From: Mesostigma viride
Lineage: Eukaryota; Streptophyta; Mesostigmatophyceae; Mesostigmatales; Mesostigmataceae
Reading direction: 5' to 3'
Length of the DNA: 64,000 nt
Assembly: GCA_009746045.1 (NCBI GenBank)
Contig: RPFO01000667.1
Span: 2,159,380-2,223,379 of the forward strand
Part shown: positions 11,062 to 22,100 of the stretch, one piece after another
How the letters are laid out: the number at the start of each line of letters is the position of its first letter
Numbering within the stretch: the stretch's first letter is position 1
Translations under genes and position numbers: made by a program
Notes under the pieces: generated by a model
Told to the model about the DNA's origin: nothing
Databases searched by the model: none
Seen by the model: only the letters and a program-made list of their open reading frames with translations

Positions 11062-11254
11062 TCTGGGCCCTCGTACCGTACCAGCACCTTACACAGTACC
11101 TTACACAGTACCTCCCCAAACACAGGCAGGCAAGAGAGAAAAGAGCAGAAGCCACAACTAATGCTTCTAATAGTACTAATATTATCGACTAACTATGGTA
11201 TCTAAGCTAATAGCAGGCTCACTCTATACTAGTATCTAGAAGCGGTAGTAATGC

Positions 11255-11608
11255 TTATGCCCTAGCGGCTGGGCCCAGGTGAAGCTGCTCCAGTGCATGC
11301 AACACATCCTGTGCAGGTAACTGGGTGCCACGCCTAGTCTGGTGCAGCCCTTCTGGGAGGGGCATATTATCCCTAATAAACTGATCTGCCTCAGCTAATG
11401 TATTAAATCCCTGCCATCTAGCTAACGACGCTGGGTGTAAGACCTTATCCTTAATATGATTGCTACACGCAGCCCAACTATAGAAAATGCCTGGTTGGCC
11501 TGTGGCCCCGTCATGTGCTACTGCGTAGTATAGGTATTGGGATCTACCTCCTTGATTAATACGCCTATATCCTCCTTCATTATTACGTCTGCTGCGGGAG
11601 GTTCCCAT
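11255..11608 (-). CDS. Small leader ORF with viroplasmin / RNase H1 hybrid-binding-like domain
   Basis: A 117-codon frame between the 5' LTR and gag of the chromovirus, ending about 190 bp before the gag start. Residues about 25-82 read YYAV...GIFYSW...WQGFNTLAEADQFI. This fits the pattern of the N-terminal domain of eukaryotic RNase H1 and of caulimovirus P6 (Cauli_VI / viroplasmin): a YYAV strand, a G-I-Y-x-S-W turn, then an aromatic strand and a helix with EA.. and a final aromatic. In those proteins the domain binds RNA/DNA hybrids or double-stranded RNA (family knowledge). The N-terminus is basic and Arg/Gly-rich. A separate leader frame of this kind is not a standard chromovirus part. 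Its role, if expressed, is unknown; binding the replication intermediate is one guess. Domain call by eye. Confidence 0.65.
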   Translation of the reverse strand: MGTSRSRRNNEGGYRRINQGGRSQYLYYAVAHDGATGQPGIFYSWAACSNHIKDKVLHPASLARWQGFNTLAEADQFIRDNMPLPEGLHQTRRGTQLPAQDVLHALEQLHLGPAARA

Positions 11609-12217
11609 GAACTACCGATTAGGTATAAAGCAATATCACACGGTGTTCAAGCATGCAATGCAGGAAGGGGAAAGAAAGGGAGGAAAGCCCACCCAGGATA
11701 CCTCTACGTGCAGGTGACGTGCTCACAGCGAGAGAGAAGCACAAGGCAGAAACAAAACGTTCACAAACAATACGAAGAACGTTGAGGTACAGCCACCGGC
11801 AACACAGTAAGGCAACGGCCAGCCGGTGACTACCCTCGAGCCGTAGGCAGCGTTGCCCTCTGGGGGTCCGCCCACGGCTCACGAACGTTGGCCTCTGGGG
11901 CAACGTGGGTACCAACAGTCACGAACATGAAATCGGACACGACATAAAACATATACCCCGTTGCTACGCGCGTGGGTAAGACAGGGGGGGGAGCAAGAGG
12001 GAAATCAGGGAAATCTTACCACTTGCATGGACGTCTAGCGTCCTTAGACACCCCTCAACGGGTTAAGAGGTCTTGGATGGCGTTCCGGCTGTGGCTATAG
12101 CTGTCCTGAGCGTCACCGGGATCTGGCAACCGCCTTTGCTGGGCGGGATGAACCCTGTCGGCTCTGGGCCTTTGCTAAGCTAAATCCGGCTCTGGGCCGC
12201 CATGTTAAACCACCCTA

Positions 12218-12235
12218 ACCTAACCTCCGATACCA
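12218..12235 (-). promoter_or_regulatory. Chromovirus primer-binding site, initiator tRNA-Met type
   Basis: One base inside the 5' LTR the minus strand reads TGGTATCGGAGG. This is close to the TGGTATCAGAGC sequence complementary to the 3' end of initiator tRNA-Met used by many LTR retrotransposons. It fixes the orientation of the element together with the polypurine tract at the other end. Confidence 0.8.
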
Positions 12236-12236
12236 G

Positions 12237-12922
12237 TGTAACGAACCCATCTGGGTCGTGCGAAAGATCCTATTGTTAAGGTAGGTTATTCCCGGTTTCT
12301 TGGCTAACCACGACCACTCTCTGGGAGTGGGATTAACGGAACAGGCGTGGCTTTAGGCCTGTTACGGCTCGCGTTGATTAATATTGCATTAATCTACACA
12401 ATCCACATTTAGGATGGAGCTACCAAATGCAGTTGGAATTATGCCCCAGGTTCAGACAGGTGAAAACACACACTTTATTCCGAACCAAGAGGACGAGACT
12501 CTCGTCCTCGGACCAATTTCACCTAGGTCTGCCACCAGGCTGGCAAGGGGCGCCGACATGGCGCCGGCCTTCCAGAGAATTCCGAAACATGCAGTCCACA
12601 CAAGATCCTCGGGTCGACATCGACCCTCGCCAGGCTACAGAATCCACGCATGGGTACAATATCTCAACCAGCTATAAAGTACGCAGCGCGGCGCGACTGC
12701 ACCGGCCTACTAGCTCTAGAAGATCTCGTACATCAACCTAGGCCCAAAATAACCGGTCCGAATCACACAAACTATCATAGTTCCATACAAAAGTCCTGAC
12801 CAAGGGACAATTCCCAAATTAAGTCCCGAAATGAGTCCCAAAGTCCTACGGACTATGACAACAAGCCAAAATACATAATTTATTCCATTGTTGCGCCCGT
12901 TCCAAGGGTCGGGTTCGCAACA
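12237..12922 (-). repeat. Chromovirus 5' LTR (minus orientation)
   Basis: The 686-bp long terminal repeat upstream of the leader and gag. It runs from TGTTGCGAACCC to GTTCGTTACA on the minus strand and matches 1369-2054 throughout by eye. It is followed inward by one base and then the primer-binding site. Transcription of the element would start here (family knowledge). Confidence 0.95.
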
Positions 12923-14107
12923 GTCTGACAGGCACGACCCTGGTGCCTCCTGTACATAAGGGATCTGTACATACCTTGAGTGCTAATAATGACAATAAAA
13001 GATTTTCTCTCTTGTATGACATTGCCTCAAGGTTGCATACCATGTTTGGCCATGCAGCTCAGACTTGCAAGTTGCTAGACGGCTGGGAGGAAGTGAGTTG
13101 TACTCCATTTGCCAACAGGTTGCTCAAGCTTGCAGGTGCAGGCTAGTTGCTAGAAAGCCCAAGCAGTCTCATGCCAGGTCTCCTATTTTGCAGCCAGGCC
13201 ATGTGCAGGTAGATATTCAGAGAATCAGGGGTTTGAAGCTGCTGGTGGCAGTGGACAGATATACCAAGTACAAGACCCTATAGAGATCCTGCCTGACATG
13301 GAGAAGCCTACGTTGATTGCTGCTCTGAAGTTGACAAGGAGCAGGTACCCTGGGTTGGAGTTGCTGCAGTGTGACATTCAGTTTGAGTGCTGTGAGAACC
13401 TGCCAGAGTTTCCAGAGTTGCTGATTACACCCAGGGAGAGCCACGGCCAGCAAGGGGTTGTGGAGAGAGCCATCCAAGAGATCAAGACTGTGCTGCTGGT
13501 GGAGAGGATTCCAAGGACGTCATCTGCCATTGTGACATCTGCATGGCTACGTTCTGTGGAGGATAGGCTGAACCTCAGGACTCCCATGTTCTTTGGTGAC
13601 ATTGCCATCAATCCTCTTATGCTGCACACCAGAATGCTGCCAGCTGATGCTGAGCAGGCATGGAAGGAGAAGCTAGAGGCCAAGTTCCTCAAGCTGAGGC
13701 AGAAAGACAAGGGCTGGAGTGTCCTAGAACCTAACGTTGGACAACAGGTTGTTGTGTGGAAGGAGCCAAGCTTTCCAGGGAAACGTGGCAGCTGGCATGA
13801 TGGGGTGCATGGTGACCCGAGTAGAAGCCGCTGGCCATAAGTGCTGGGTGGCCATTGATGGTTCCCAAGCAGTGCACCGTCTGTCCTGGTCAAAGATCCG
13901 TCCCCGGGGAGGTAATCAAGGAGACCTCTTCCAGGTGCCCGTTGGTGTACAAGGCGGGGTTGACGTGGAACTTCCTGATCAGGGTGCTACAGCTGTATCG
14001 AGCCCTCAGGGTGACCCTGGCCCGGCCCCTGGGGTACCTTCACATACGGTGGTTGGGCAAGCAGGCGGACAGGCTGCACCTCCGGAACGGCCCGACACCA
14101 GGCCTAG

Positions 14108-15883
14108 TGTTAATCCACTCACGGTCCTAAATTTAGGACTTTGTCCTAAATTGTCCTAGAGGTCACTATAACCGAGGTACCGGGTAGGGGGGGTCACTAT
14201 ATGGTCCGTACCCCATGTCCACCGTACCCGGTATGATGTACCCGACCCGTGGTACCGGCACATGGTACCCGGATTCCGTACCCGGGTACCGGGTATAATG
14301 GCGGGAAAGTAGGTACCTCGACCAAAAATATAACCGATTTTGGAGCGAAAAAGTGGGTGCGGGAATGAAGTGAGGTGGATATGGCGACCTGACAATCGTG
14401 GCCGGCGTTTTCACGTGCGTTTATCATTTCGGGCGCCCAGTAGCAAAAACGAAAGGTTGTTAGTTATGCTTAAAGGCTGTGAATATTTTCTGCGCAAGTT
14501 TTTATGTGTAGCGCTGTATCACAGCGGCACACTGCACAAATGGGTCGCAGATCGCCTGCTCGCGGAGGGTCGATTTTGGCACAAACATGTTAGTGTATTA
14601 GCAATGGTGGTGCGAATCAAGCCAGGAAATTTTTGTGGACGATTTTTATTTTAGTCTGGAGTTTAGAAACGGAGTATTTGACATGGGAGCGCCTGGGCCG
14701 TGATATTCTTGCCCGATTTCCATTGTCGACCATGTTTTAGGGACGTTCAGGCTGGGCAGCGAGCGCACCTTATAGGTCTTCACTTTCGGTATTTCTTGGA
14801 CCTAGAACGCAGCACAAGCGTGGTTTATATCATTGTCGAACCGGTTGGCCAGCTTTGGTGCGCTCAGCTCTCGGAAAGCTGACCTCGCTGCGGATTTCAG
14901 CGACTTTTTTGCAACCATCTGGAATGAGGCGACGTAAGTAGCAGGTAAGTGCCGGGTTGTCCTAGATCATGAGTGTAACTGGCAACGCTGTCGTGGTGTT
15001 TTGAGTCAGCCAGCTATGCCTAAAAAGAGGGGACGCTCTCTGTGCACATAACTGTCACACATAGTTGGTTTACGTCATACAATTTTTTACGTCTCTATCT
15101 TCGTCGTCCGCTGCAGCTAAAACACACATGCGTAAGAGCAGTTTTACTCATGTGTTAGTTATAAACCATTGTCCTATGGCCTGCAGTCGTTCAGGGTGTT
15201 CTCAGACAGTATATACAGTATGGTTTACGTGTTACATGCACGCTGAATTCGCTCACAAAGCGTTGCATGTTAGCACAACGTTGTTTTGTAACTTGATTTG
15301 GCTGCATTCATGTGTTAGTTGCAATGCAAATGCAATGTTTTTTCATCGCTGGGTGGTGGCCAGCATGTCCGTGATGTCAAAGAAGGTTTGGCATATGCTT
15401 AAAGAAAGTTTACCGCAAGGGGTGGGCCATGTTCAAGCCGGGCAACCTCAGCAACCATGCAACCCTATATTGCATTACCTGCACCATCTGTGACACCGTT
15501 AATCACGCGTATATATAGAGGCAGCCACAGCAGGGTATGGCCTTGTTATACGCTGCCCCGCCATCCCAAGGCCTCGTGGGGTCCCCTAGCGCTTGTAAGA
15601 TGCTCAAGGGACCGTGTGGATAGCATGGTCATGCGTTGACAATAATTGGTCCTAATGGTCCTAAAACCCACATTTTGGCCAAATTTGCGCTTTGAGGTCT
15701 GGCAGGTGGCAGGGCCCATTCATGCACGAAATGTAATTATTTGACCCCAGGTTTTTGATGCCAACTAAAAAAGTGTGTTATCTGTCATGGGAACGAATGC
15801 CAGGGTCAAATTTTAATGTTTGCATGTATATATTTTAATTCAAAGTGGTCCTAAATTTAGGACTTTTTCTGGGAAGATTAACA
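14108..15883. mobile_element. Inverted-repeat element 1 (MITE-like, 1776 bp)
   Basis: An insertion in the pol region of Copia copy A, delimited by comparison with intact copy B. It starts TGTTAATC and ends GATTAACA, flanked by CTAG on the left and GTAG on the right (or a 3-bp TAG duplication). Just inside both ends is the palindrome GTCCTAAATTTAGGAC, and the right end continues TTTTTCTGGGAAGATTAACA. There is no frame longer than about 140 codons and no transposase motif, so it is non-autonomous. The first 200 bp after the left end are dense in GTACC/GGTAC motifs. It shares length and end architecture with the element at 19164-20948, although their interiors differ. Confidence 0.85.
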
Positions 15884-18009
15884 GTAGGGGTGTGCGTCTA
15901 TCAGATATTGTACAGGCTTTGCAAAGAGCCAAGAAGGAGCCTAACTAAGGTGTCCAAGCTTGTCCAGTTGGATGAACCTGAGGTAGCTGCCATGGAAATA
16001 GATACCAATGCACAGGTTTCTGTCATGGGACCTCAGCATACAGGAGAACTGCTGGTCGGTGAACCAAGTTGCCCCTGGGTGTCTGATTTCAGTGGTAGGA
16101 CGCATCTAAGGGTGTTGGGAGAGGTTACTGCCCCTATCATGGGTGTGGATGTGACCTTCCTTGTCCTAGAGGACTATGATGGCCCTGTGATTTTGGGTCA
16201 GAATTTTCTGGGCAATCCTGGGATTTCTATCAGAGCTACAGCTCTGAGAAGAGATGGCTGGGGGATGATTCCCCTAGAAAATTTCAGGACAACATTTCCA
16301 ATCAGGTGCAGGGCCAAGCCGGTCAATCAAGGGTGTAAAATGGGATGAAGGGGAGGTGCCCCCAGCAGCCAGTTTGGTGATTCCAGCTGTGTTGCACCCC
16401 AGCAGTATTGGCATAACTCACAGGAGCCTTGCTGCACACTCTCCTTTGACATATGACCAGGTAGTCCAAGAGATGAGCTCGATCGCCTACTTTGTTTGAG
16501 GCTTGGAAGCTCGCCTTCTCCAAGGCATTGGAGGAGTGGTTGCAGTTTGAGTGTGCTGCACCAACAGACAGGCGTCCCCCAGCATCAAGGAAGCTTGCTT
16601 TGAGATTTGTGCTGAAGAGGAAGGTTGTGGATGAGGTATCAGTGCCCCATGTCAGGCCTGTCCTGAATGAGTATCACGGCACGGGGAGTCTGCTAGGAGA
16701 GGAGCTGTACACGCCAGGAATGTTACACGACACATGGAGAATTTTGCTATGTCTCTACGTGGGGTTGCTGAACAGGGGAGCAGCTATGTCATCAGTGCTG
16801 CTGGACTTCAAGAGGGCATTTTAACAATCTGATCCAGAAGTGGCCAGGAGAGTGTGGAAGCACCTGGGATGAGCCTTACTGTGTTGAGGTGCCTGCTATC
16901 TGGAAGCTGGAGCTGCATCAACATTTCCTGGTTATTCTGAAGGGCCTGGAAGGACTCCGGTCGAGCCCTATCATCTGGAGACTCACGCTGCAGGAAGCTC
17001 TGATCAGTGAGAGTGGCTTCAGAGTGTCTTCAGTTGATCCCTGTTTGTTGCTGGCCCAATGGGAGGGTCTGCCAGTGTATGCTAGTTTGCATGGAGATGA
17101 TCTGCATTTGCTAGCCCCCACGACCTGGCTGAAGAAGTTTATTCCTGTCATCAGTGGCAAGTTTTCACTGGGCAAGGAGCTGTGGCAGGAGCCCAACAAG
17201 CCTGTAGTGTTCTGTGGAATGCAGGCTACCCTGTTCAGGAGGGATGGGGAGTGGAGTATCAGGCTTCAGGCTGGAGGAGATTATAAACAGACCATTGTGA
17301 AGGCCTTGCCAGAGAAGATCACCCAGGCTGCAGGACCTGAGTTGAGAGGCATGTGGGCCTGGTTTGCCAGCATCTGTGGTCCGTCTTTGATGGTCCATAG
17401 CAGAATGCCTGATGAGGTGCTTGAGGATGAGAAGCCTCGAGGCATAGCCCGATTGGTGGAGAGTACCCCTGATCTGATTTTGTCTGGGATTGACTTTGCC
17501 CAGCCTATCACCTTGGAGATCTTTGTTGACAGTTCCATGGATGCTCGCCAGGTTACCAAGGTCAGGGGGAGATCTGCTGCTCTGTTTGCTTTTTATCAGA
17601 GCAGGGCAAGTTTGTTCAGCTGGTACAGCAGACTGCAGAAGAGGGTCTGTATCAGTTCAGATGTGGCAGAATGCAGGGCCATATATGCGAGGGGATCCAG
17701 TCCAGCTTGTACATAAAGGAGTTAATGCTGGAGCTGGCTTCAGTTACCCCTTGGTCCTTGCAGATGGAGACGTTGTTGCTAACAGACAGCATGGGTATGG
17801 TCCAGTTTGTTCACAAGCAGCTGGCCAGAAGCCGGGACCTGGATTATTTGTTGCTGAAGGAGTTGGCCAGTTTGATTGACTTGAAGCATATCCCTGGCGA
17901 GGAGAACCCTGCTGATGCATTGACCAAGCTGCCACACAAGGCCCCAGCCCAGTACAATGTACTGAGGAAGCTCATGAATGCTGACTGTCAAGTCGGTCTA
18001 TCTGTCTAA

Positions 18010-18762
18010 AAGCTGAGAGCTGGGTGCTTAAGTCTCTGGATATCAGGCTGGGAGCTTGATTGTACATATAATCCTGAGCACACCTTGAGGGGTGAGACAT
18101 GTCTCTGGTGTGGGAATGTCTGACATTGTCTCTGATGGAGAGATGTCTATCTGGGGTTTTCATCTCAGTCTGAGGTTTCCCCAGATCTGTGGTTTGTGGG
18201 CGGGGTTCGATTCCCTGGTGCCGTCTTAAGGCGGAGTTTCACGGACTGGCTGACCCATCCATCATGCTGGTGAGGTGGCGACAGGTCCCCTGATTTTCCA
18301 CGGTTGGAATGAGTATAGGAGCTTGTGTGTTTGCATGTGCTTCGCGTAGATGTTGTATCTGGTTCGATAAGGGGCAGCTTACCGGCGCCGACTCCTGTCT
18401 GGGGGTCAGCAATGTTTTCTGATGAGCTGTTGTGGGTGATCTGCTGTGGGGTTTCGCCTAAGGTCCTGAAGGTTGTACATACTTCTCAAGTTCTTAACTG
18501 AACACCTATGGGCTGCCACAGTTGGCCAACCTCTTGTACATGGGTAACACAACGAGCCTCCCGGGAAGGGATAGGGACTCATTGTAATTTGTTTGTGCTC
18601 CTGAACCAGTATGGGTGCTATGTACATATAATAAGGAATCCAAGCTGACTGTCATGCCCAGCGGGTTGTGACTTGTAGTCGGGGAGGATGTCCAGTACCC
18701 ATTGTGTGTGTTTGTATGTAGACTTGTGTGAGCTGCTACAGCTCAAGAAAAGAAAGGATTGG
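18010..18762 (+). other. Copia copy A 3' noncoding region with polypurine tract
   Basis: About 750 bp between the end of pol and the 3' LTR, with no gene. It matches 32922-33668 of copy B. The last 17 bp (18746-18762, AGAAAAGAAAGGATTGG) are purine-rich apart from two T residues and abut the LTR, as expected for a polypurine tract. A T-arm-like stretch occurs near 18205-18222, but no tRNA can be folded around it by eye. Confidence 0.8.
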
Positions 18763-21255
18763 AGTTAACGCCAAGCGCATTGGCGTGTTCCTGATTCGGC
18801 ATATCTCTGCGATTCCAGCGGCACCGGAACGAGTTCATTCCGACAAGTATCAAGAAAGTTATGGCGTTCCGACTTCGATCCCGGTCGCGCGCGAGCGCGA
18901 GCCGGCTGTTCTTCTAAGTCGAGCGTGAATATTTGCCGACGACATATGGGGTAGACAGTAATTCCTGGGCTGACAGGAATTAGGTGCTGAACCTACGACG
19001 GTATTGGATTAATACGTCGTACGCAGGAAATAGGAACCTTGACCTGTGGTCTGTTGGTACCGCAGGCCTAGTCAGTGGACTTCTAGGTACGTGCAGATGC
19101 AATAATCACTGTGGTGACTGTACTCTGTGGTCACTGTGCCTGTATGGCAGACCTACTGTATAGTGTCTATTTACCCAGAGGCCTCAATTGAGGCCTTTTG
19201 GCTCAATTGAGGCCTTTTTCACCAAGGTCACCTGGGGATGGTTATTTTGGCGGGAAGGACCGGTCCTATGGGTCGTCCGGCCCCAGTGGCGCGAATCTGG
19301 TATATGTGCTGAGCGTCCTGACCCATTGGGGTCGACAGGGGTCGACGGTTACTGAAAGATATGTGAGGTGGAAAAGTACCTATTTTGGCCACTTTCGTGC
19401 AACCGGACGATGAATTTTCACGAATGCACGACCATGGCGGCCTCGAGTAAAATAGACCGTGTGGCCACGTCCGTGCATCATTTCGACCAGTATGAAGCGC
19501 GTTGGACAGATAAATTATCCGTGAAGCTAGCGCGACCGCTAAATGGGTCAAAAGTCGATTTTTAAATTCGTGGGGTCGTTATTTGTGTGCTGAATGCCAG
19601 GTTAGTGAAATTCAGATGGGGCGTAGATGGCGTTGATAGTGCGCCTGCCAGCAGGCCGGTGCTTCGATATGCTGGGAAGGAGATTAGCGGAACGGCGGGG
19701 GGGGATGTTGGGGCAGCCGTGACTAAAGGGGCACTGGCTATTTTCGAGCCTTCTGGCGTGTATCCGTAGGTAGAGAAGGGGTGTTTTTAGGTAGGAAAAA
19801 CTGGGTTGCGGACAGCGAGAACGCGCGCGCGCCCGGCTATGGGAGCGCTCGTAAGCAATGAGCGCTGGCCCGGGCGTTGGCAGCCGTTTTCATACGTCAA
19901 AGGACGATGCATGGAGCTACTGTCCGGCAGGAGGAGCGGCCTGCGCTGGTCCCGGATAGCTTAAAGAAGTCGAGTTTGACCAGCGTTCCTGTCGCAGCCA
20001 CCTCCACTGCTCGTGTTATTGCGCACTTCATGATGCCATGAGTCGATGCGTGTGAAAGTTGACTGCATCCAGGTAGGAGAAGGTTTGTATTATCGTTTGG
20101 TTTGTAACGCTGCCAGTTTCTTGTTGTTTACCGGCACCTGGCCGGTGTCACTTCAAGGCAGGTTATTACGTTGTGCTGACTCTGCGGCTGGGCCCCGTTG
20201 TGTAAGCGTATGTGCCCTCTGTAAGAAGCATGATAGTTCCTGCTACGGTGCCCATGTCACAGGCCAGCTTTGGAAGGGCCCCCAAATAGGCTAGACGTCT
20301 AGATAACTGGTTATGAGTGTCCATGCATGCTTGTATATCTTGCCATGCTGTTCATGTGCTACCTTAAGAGCATCACCTTGTTGGAAAGTATTATAACTGC
20401 GTCGGTATTGAGGCTTGGTGAGTGCGCTTATGCGCTTGGAAGGTCACAACTATCATTATAATGCATGATCATTGTGCGTGTTGATTATAGAGGCTGTGGA
20501 TTCCTTGTAGTTACGTGCAATACCCATGGCAGGCTAATGCTGCCTGCAGTGCTCCGCGACAGCCCCGTCGGAAGTGTGTGTGCGTGGTCCCTTTGGATCG
20601 AGCATGCCATGTCATGCCATGCTTACCGTGTCGTGGGGAAACCTCGTAAGGTCCGAAAGACACGTCAAAGGCAGAGGGAACTGAGTACTAGCGCCTTTTT
20701 TATGCATATACCTATGGTCATGTTGTGTTCATGGTGCCGCCGCAGCGACACCCTGTTTTATTAAATCATAATTAAATAGGTATTGGGCATATATGACTGA
20801 TGTTAAGTGCTGGGAACCCCAAAACAATCATAATAATGCATGACCTATCCTCATATTTGGAATAAAGTTTGTTGTCTCATTGTAATTACATGCAACACCC
20901 AATTTATAAAAAGGCCTCAATTGAGGCCTTTTTCTGGGTAGATAGACAATAGGATCTGGGCGCTGTACAGGTTGTGAATACTGTACCGAGAGTGTTAATG
21001 CTGAGCAAGCCTCCTAGGCTGCTCAGGACTAGCAAAGCACAGTGCACAAGTATATAAAGAATAGGCCTGGCAGTGCCAATTGGGCATCTCTTGCGAGCCC
21101 GCCTCACGTGTGTTGCCTTGACTTGGCAAACTCGTGTCTAAGCCTCAAGTGTGAGCGCTGTAACATTATCCAATTTTAACAAAGCTCCGTTCCAACCACA
21201 TTCACACCTTGCTGCATTGCAACCATATCCTTATACATTGCGTTTAAAAATAACT
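18763..21255 (+). repeat. Copia copy A 3' LTR, split by element 2
   Basis: An LTR of about 700 bp once the 1785-bp inverted-repeat element is discounted. It begins AGTTAACGCCAAGCGC, as do the LTRs of copy B when read in element orientation, and its end is degraded but recognisable (ATAACT). It is more diverged from the copy B LTRs than they are from each other. Confidence 0.88.
19164..20948. mobile_element. Inverted-repeat element 2 (MITE-like, 1785 bp)
   Basis: An insertion in the 3' LTR of Copia copy A. The empty site is seen in both LTRs of copy B. Ends are TGTCTATTTACCCAGA and its near-inverse at the right (TCTGGGTAGATAGACA). It is flanked by a 4-bp duplication ATAG (19160-19163 and 20949-20952). 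Inside the ends lies the palindrome GGCCTCAATTGAGGCC, followed at the left by a partial second copy. The right end (TTTTTCTGGG then AGATAGACA) aligns with that of element 1. It contains no credible coding sequence. TGT...ACA ends with a short duplication are reminiscent of some cut-and-paste families, but I cannot name the superfamily. Confidence 0.87.
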
Positions 21256-22100
21256 CACGTTGCCGTGGGCTTGGTCTGAGAAACACGCATGTGCAGGTGG
21301 TTGCGCCCGTGAGGCCTACGTGCATACAGACGAGTAAGGAGGCTATCTAAACGAGCTTTCAAATCGTGCAAATCTAGTGTGGTATATAGAGTGGTGAAAT
21401 CATAGGTGGCTATGGGCATAGTAGGTACACGCTTCTCTGCTGCTGTCTTAGAACGGCTAAGGGCGGCAAGGCGTAGTAGGCGTACTTGGGCTGAGTCTAT
21501 GACGATCCAACTTCCAGCGCATTCATACCCGGCATTCGACAGCACCTCCACCCATAATGCATTGGCTTCGGGGAGAAGAGCATTCAAAGCATGGCAGATG
21601 AGTTTCGAAAGAGGCATCAGTGGGGCTGAATGCGACGCAGCAATGGTGCGCAAAGCAACAGGAGTTTTGTGCAGCTTAAGAGTGAGATACAGATATGGGA
21701 ACGTAGTGGTGTGTATACAGGGGTGTATACAGGAGGACAGCACTTTCAAATGTGCGGCGGGAACCAAAAGCCCGCGTATGCCAGAAAACATCGTGTTGCT
21801 GCAGCGACGCGACGATGTGGACAACGAATCCAGTGCCAAGTTCGGAACGGCCGCAAAGGAGATCTGGCATCACAGGGTTCAGATGTGCCGAGATACCACG
21901 CGATCTAGCCGGTCCACGACCTGTTTGTAGAGCTTGTGCCAAGGGGCAGCACCGAACATGTGGGTGACGTTGCCAAAAACACCGGACTTGACGGAACCTA
22001 ATGTCTCGGTCATAGTCTTTGACCAACAAACGATGCAAGAGTTCAACAAGAGTCGTGATGAAATCGACACGATAAGAACAAAGACGGGAAAAACGATGTA
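21256..22100 (-). mobile_element. Penelope-like retroelement fragment
   Basis: A minus-strand fragment of a reverse transcriptase unlike the LINE and LTR types nearby. The frame at 21255-21839 holds LYLTLKLHKTP followed by RTIAASHSAP and LSK, and then YDFTTLYTTL. This matches the Penelope-type pattern (a K-x-H-K motif, R-x-I-x-S then L-S-K, and D-F-x-x-L-Y-T with the first catalytic Asp). The upstream part, to about 22100, continues on the minus strand. The rest of the RT and any endonuclease would lie beyond Copia copy A, which appears to have inserted into this element. Fossil and broken. A 216-bp piece of the same element recurs inverted at 27693-27908. Confidence 0.6.

Larger units (their letters stand above)
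1369..12922 (-). mobile_element. Ty3/Gypsy chromovirus, complete-looking, nested in Copia copy A
   Basis: An 11,554-bp LTR retrotransposon on the minus strand. Both LTRs are 686 bp (1369-2054 and 12237-12922), have TG...CA ends and show no difference by eye. The element is flanked by a 5-bp duplication GTCTG (1364-1368 and 12923-12927). The empty site is visible in copy B, so the insertion point in the Copia pol is exact. Order in the element's own direction is LTR, primer-binding site, leader with a small frame, gag, pol with chromodomain, third frame, polypurine tract, LTR. Pol order PR-RT-RH-IN-chromodomain defines a chromovirus. It looks whole. Indistinguishable LTRs point to a very recent insertion. 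Confidence 0.95.
1087..18009 (+). pseudogene. Copia-type pol region of copy A, split by nested elements
   Basis: Pol region of copy A. The pieces match copy B in this order: an acidic N-terminal segment (1087-1368), pre-integrase and integrase core (12928-13840), linker (to 14107), retropepsin-like segment (15950-16320), reverse transcriptase (16490-17350) and RNase H with a terminal HIPGEENPADALTKL motif (17500-18009). The chromovirus and the first inverted-repeat element interrupt it. The region is broken at several points. Identity to copy B remains very high, so the element family is young even though this copy is damaged. Confidence 0.88.
1..21255 (+). mobile_element. Copia-type LTR retrotransposon, copy A (5' end outside window)
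   Basis: An old copy of a Ty1/Copia-type element read on the plus strand. The window opens inside gag. Pol ends at about 18009, a purine-rich tract precedes the 3' LTR at 18763, and that LTR ends at about 21255. It matches copy B (32227-40239, minus strand) closely along its whole length, and B served as the guide for its limits. Three younger elements sit inside it: a chromovirus (1369-12922), an inverted-repeat element in pol (14108-15883) and another in the 3' LTR (19164-20948). The copy is broken, with several breaks besides the nested insertions. It is older than its three guests and probably older than copy B. It seems to have landed in a Penelope-like element, whose coding sequence resumes at 21256. 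Confidence 0.9.

Noticed and set aside
11619-11915. A 98-codon minus-strand frame in the chromovirus leader
   Set aside because: Composition is unremarkable, no motif was found, and most of it overlaps sequence with no other sign of coding.
18200-18235. T-arm-like GGGTTCGATTCCC, possible tRNA gene
   Set aside because: No matching acceptor, D or anticodon arms upstream. The same stretch occurs in Copia copy B as part of the noncoding region before the 3' LTR.
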